This document shows positions 60,601 to 64,000 of a DNA stretch of 64,000 nucleotides, piece after piece (within the stretch, counting starts at the first letter, position 1; every line of letters starts with the position of its first letter). The stretch spans positions 6,558,899 through 6,622,898 of the forward strand of contig OX359202.1 in the NCBI GenBank assembly GCA_947172415.1, given 5' to 3'. Position numbers and translations under genes: made by a program. The notes under the pieces were generated by a model, which was not told the origin of the DNA, did no database searches, and was given only the letters and a program-made list of their open reading frames with translations. Origin of the DNA: Chondrosia reniformis (taxonomy: Eukaryota > Porifera > Demospongiae > Chondrillida > Chondrillidae).

Positions 60601-63600
60601 TCCAACCAGAGATGGTAATTCTTCAAAGTTAGTGTTGCCAAACACTGTTGGGTGTGTCTCCTTGTTAGACCCCTCCCACTTTGGAAGCACATGTTCGCTG
60701 ACAGCTTTACGCAGTGGACCCCGTGATCCAACAAAGGAATGTGGCTCATCGAGGAGGGCACCAGCATTTGGAGTAACTGATCCAGAGGGAGGGACATATG
60801 ATGCTGCACTGGCTGGGATGTGTGAGGTCGGAGAGGGAATGTCAAAAGAGAGCTCCATTGCTGTGCTGCCTGGTCTGGTGGGGGCGGGGCTACTGGACTG
60901 CCCATCAATGTTGTGCGACCTGGACCTGAGGAGGGAGATCTTGCGACTTACAGGACGCACCTGAGTGACTGTGGGACTAATAGGAAAGTGGAAAGGAGGG
61001 GGTGTGGCCACTTCCGGTTTTTGCCTTGCATGGGAGCTGGTTCCTGGATCAGTGGAGACCTCTCCCAATGAAGTGTGTCTGTTGTCAAGCTTGCTGGGAC
61101 CGCCTGCCCTGGTTCGCATCGACTCCTGTTCCAGAGGAAGAGCATTTAGATCCAGTTTGTAAACAACTTGAGAGAGCACTCGTGTCATGTCATCCATTGT
61201 CAGCTACAAACAATAAAATGGCCGCTCAGTCCAACTGAGCAATCACATACGTAAGACCACTCACCTTCCACGAGTCAACTACAACGGTCCATTGTGTCCT
61301 CTGACTGAGTGTGTCGAGGAGACTGTTCCACAAGGAGGTCGGGAGAGTCAGTGTCACGGAAGCTCGCACAAAGGATACCAACAAAGTCTACAGAATAAAA
61401 ATGATTAACAATTGTTTTCCATGTATATTGTTACCATAGTAACTGGGTACCTCCAAAACTTGTGGTGCTAATTCTGTTGCGAGAGTTTTGGTGTCGGGAG
61501 AAGGGGGATCCCCCTGGAGGAGGTCAAAGGTCACCTCCAGTAGTGTATTAAGAAGGTACAACCAGCTCTCCTCACTCAAGAGCCACCTCTTCATGATACA
61601 TTGATACAAGTCAATTACCTTCCTACACAACATCACTTGTGTCTCTAGCTCAGAACGATTCATTATTACTTCATGTTTGATGTAGAAAACCTCTTTAGCG
61701 TGCCTAATGATGACTTGAAGTGTCGGTTGTAGACCAGCCCTCAAGTCTGCCTGAGGTGTGGCTGGATCTCTGATGTGCTCCCACGCCATGCTGGCGTCCA
61801 CCTCATCTTGTTGTGGTGTTGGATCCTCCATAAAGATTGGCTTTTTTTCACACTGTCATATTGAAAAGGAAGTTCACATTTGTGCCTCATATCCTCATGA
61901 TGGAGAGGTGTTGACTGCCTAATCTAGGTAGTAGTATGGCTACACAGAAGGCATTACTATGGCTGACTTACCTCAATCCAAAATCGATATAAATCAACTA
62001 CCTCTGGCAAGCAAGGAGACTGGCTGGCAGGTCCTGCCGTGCACTAACCACAGAAAAGGAAGTTATACCAGGATGAGTATAATCATGTCATAGAGGAGAC
62101 AAAAAATACTATTTTAATCTCTACCCTTGATCTACCAACTTTCTCATGAGATAATTAAATGATTGGAAATTGAAGCACTTCTCTCTATTTCACTTTCTGT
62201 GTGTGTGCAGTTAACCAACCTGACAACACATCTCCAGGAGCATTCTGATGTTGTCACGAGTACTAAACAAGGTCTGCCTGGCCAAATTAGTTCCATTCAC
62301 TTTAGATGGGAAGCTGTTGCTAAGCGACACAGAGGTGGACAAGTCGCTCATAAAGGTCTGGGTGAGGGATCCTTCGGGACCCACCCCATTCAGCCACTGA
62401 AGGACCTTTTCCAAAATTAGGCTACGAATCTCTCTGTATACTGGAGCTGAGGTATCATAGGTCAAGCAAGTCACTGACGACATGCGGTGCAGATTAATTG
62501 GCTTGACTTTAGCCCTGGTGGGCATAGCATCAGGATGCATGTCACTGGTGGGCGTGGCATCAGGAGGCATGTCACTGGTGGGTGTGGCATCAGGAGGCAT
62601 GTCACTGGTGGGTGTGGTATCAGGAGGCATGTCACTGGTGGGTGTGGCATCAGGAGGCATGTCACTGGTGGGTGTGGCATCAGGAGGCATGTCACTGGTG
62701 GGTGTGGCATCAGGAAGTGCAATACTCAGAGCAGTTGCGCTGGTAAGTGTTGTGGGTGTGGCAAGAGTGGGCGGGTCTTTGGCATAAATGTCTGAAGATT
62801 GCCTGAAATCTTTGTACAAAGGTACCAAATACTTGAGCTGGAACTGGTAAAACAGAAAGGCAAATCCTCTCCGATGGTAGGCGGGGTCACTCCATTGGGC
62901 CCGCCCAACTTCCCCCGTCAACAAACTTAACAAATACTCCATCATTAACTTGGTGCGAGGCATCTTCAGAATGGCTTGGTTCACCTCCGGATAAAGGGGG
63001 CGTGTCCGAGCTATCCCTATGTCATCTGCATAACCAGTATAGACATTTACACCATAGCCCGCACAAATAGATAGACCACGCCCACACAAGTAGGTAGACC
63101 ACGCCCACACACAAATAGACAGACCACGCCCACACAAGTAGACAGACCAACTCACCTAGTCCAGGTGAGAGGTCCCACCATTTTGATGTTTCCTCAGAAC
63201 AGTACGGTCCATAGCGGTTGACTACGGAAGAGGTGGACCCTACAATTATCTCCTCTCCGTCAGTCTCCTCTGGTACTAGGGGAGGGGGAAATTGTGGTAC
63301 AGCAGTGGCAAAGAGCTCCAGACAGGCATCGTCCACATGTTCTTGGACATCCAACATGAACAAAATCAACAACTTGATGCCATAGAACCGGAGAGACATG
63401 ACATTCTCTGGATGAAGCATCTTGTATATCACAGTACCTGAGAGGAAGAGAATGAAGATAAGATATAGAGCTTCGTAGCATTCACACATGATATAACATT
63501 TGTAATTAACTTTTTAACGTTTGCAAGTGTGACTGTGAGAGTGATGTCATGTGATGTCATGTGGCAACTCACAAATACTGTTGTATTGCCACTTTTCATG

Positions 63601-64000
63601 AATCTTTTCTGGTAACAGAAGCAAGATTGCCTTTTGAAGGAGAGGGAAGGAAGCTAGGTCTATTTGAGGCAGTAAAGTGAGAGTTAACTCACTTCGAGCA
63701 TCGGGAGAACTCCATTACTGAAATCACTAAATAACGTGTCTGATGACTTCTTAGCACCTAATGTAATTACAGTTGGCTCTTTATGTACTTTATTCAACTG
63801 TCCATGACAAGATATCATATACATTTAAAGCACCTAATTAAAGCAATTAACACACTCACTTCGAGTTGCATGAAATTGCCCCTCGAAATAAACAAATGAT
63901 GAATAAAAAACGAAATAAATCGCATCCTGGTGTTTCGTCATGAATTCTTTTCTCTCTGGCAAAGTCAGCTTATCTAAGCACAAACGATTGCATGACAGTT
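54622..64000 (-). CDS. RALGAPA1: Ral GTPase-activating protein subunit alpha (5' end outside window)
   Basis: This is the catalytic alpha subunit of the RalGAP complex (tuberin-like), which switches off RalA/B. Exons from the right edge: [106 protein letters not shown]-like [80 protein letters not shown] (RapGAP core with the Asn thumb) and [20 protein letters not shown], then a tail ending SSPKLSRNK, stop 54622–54624. Wording and order match RALGAPA rather than RALGAPB. The open reading continues past 64000. An in-frame 30-bp minisatellite lies at about 62515–62720. At least 30 exons; boundaries of many were not fixed. Confidence 0.9.
59038..59106. repeat. 21-bp GGGGCAGGACAAGGAAGGGGA minisatellite in RALGAPA intron
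   Basis: Three copies lie directly at the exon edge following CACCTGTCAAAGG-type sequence; G-rich on the plus strand, so pyrimidine-rich in the transcript. Confidence 0.75.
59485..59575. repeat. 24-bp GTAGCTAGGTGCACAGAGAA repeat in RALGAPA intron
   Basis: Two close and two diverged copies of GGTAGCTAGGTGCACAGAGA plus AGTC lie in an intron. Confidence 0.65.
62515..62722. repeat. 30-bp coding minisatellite inside a RALGAPA exon
   Basis: Seven copies of a 30-bp unit (GGGTGTGGCATCAGGAGGCA plus TGTCACTGGT) are translated on the minus strand in the gene's frame as the ten-residue repeat [10 protein letters not shown] with few changes (one T for A, end copies diverged). The flanks are recognisable RALGAPA sequence on both sides within one open exon ([11 protein letters not shown] before, [19 protein letters not shown] after), so the repeat is part of the protein. 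Confidence 0.85.
63063..63150. repeat. CACGCCCACA(C)AAGTAGACAGAC repeat in RALGAPA intron
   Basis: Four copies of a 21–24-bp unit lie in the intron flanking the exon with GVNVYTG-type sequence. The core CCACGCCCACAC is shared with other minisatellites in this window. Confidence 0.75.

Overview
The window is animal nuclear DNA. Genes are split by many short GT–AG introns, mostly about 40–120 bp, and the products are metazoan-type proteins: WASH complex subunit 1, Pellino, RalGAP alpha, a FoxG-type forkhead and INO80. Close packing, tiny introns and an AT-rich background suggest an early-branching, compact-genome animal. A demosponge would fit, but this is inference from gene architecture and not a species identification.

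Layout, left to right: WASHC1 (-, 5' part only), WDR27 (+), a minisatellite and AT-rich spacer (5.7–7.2 kb), a 13.5-kb higher-order satellite array (7.19–20.7 kb), DDX59-like helicase (-), COQ6 (+), Pellino (-), an aldo-keto reductase (+), STIP1/HOP (-), CCT4 (-), sphingosine-1-phosphate phosphatase (+), INO80 (-), MCCC2 (+, intronless), MDH1 (-), TRMT5 (+, with a 2-kb minisatellite in an intron), FOXG (-, intronless) and RALGAPA (-, running off the right edge). Strands alternate almost perfectly. Head-to-head pairs share intergenic regions of 75–480 bp, and tail-to-tail pairs are 66–127 bp apart, so promoters are bidirectional and 3' ends probably overlap.

The genes are housekeeping or signalling genes rather than one pathway. 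Small themes are chaperones (STIP1 and CCT4 in tandem, with a perfect heat-shock element in front of STIP1), mitochondrial or central metabolism (COQ6, MCCC2, MDH1), and endosomal or small-GTPase control (WASHC1, RALGAPA).

The most unusual object is the satellite array. It has 170-bp monomers arranged in units of 2025, 3395, 3055 and 3395 bp plus a partial fifth. Each full unit carries a practically identical spacer of about 1.05 kb with a 20-bp perfect palindrome, a tRNA-like A box, a weak B box and a T7 run. The architecture resembles tandem ncRNA or rDNA-type repeats, or a satellite-bearing mobile element. The window is also very rich in minisatellites. One lies in frame inside a RALGAPA exon, and one in a TRMT5 intron has its own 225-bp higher-order period.
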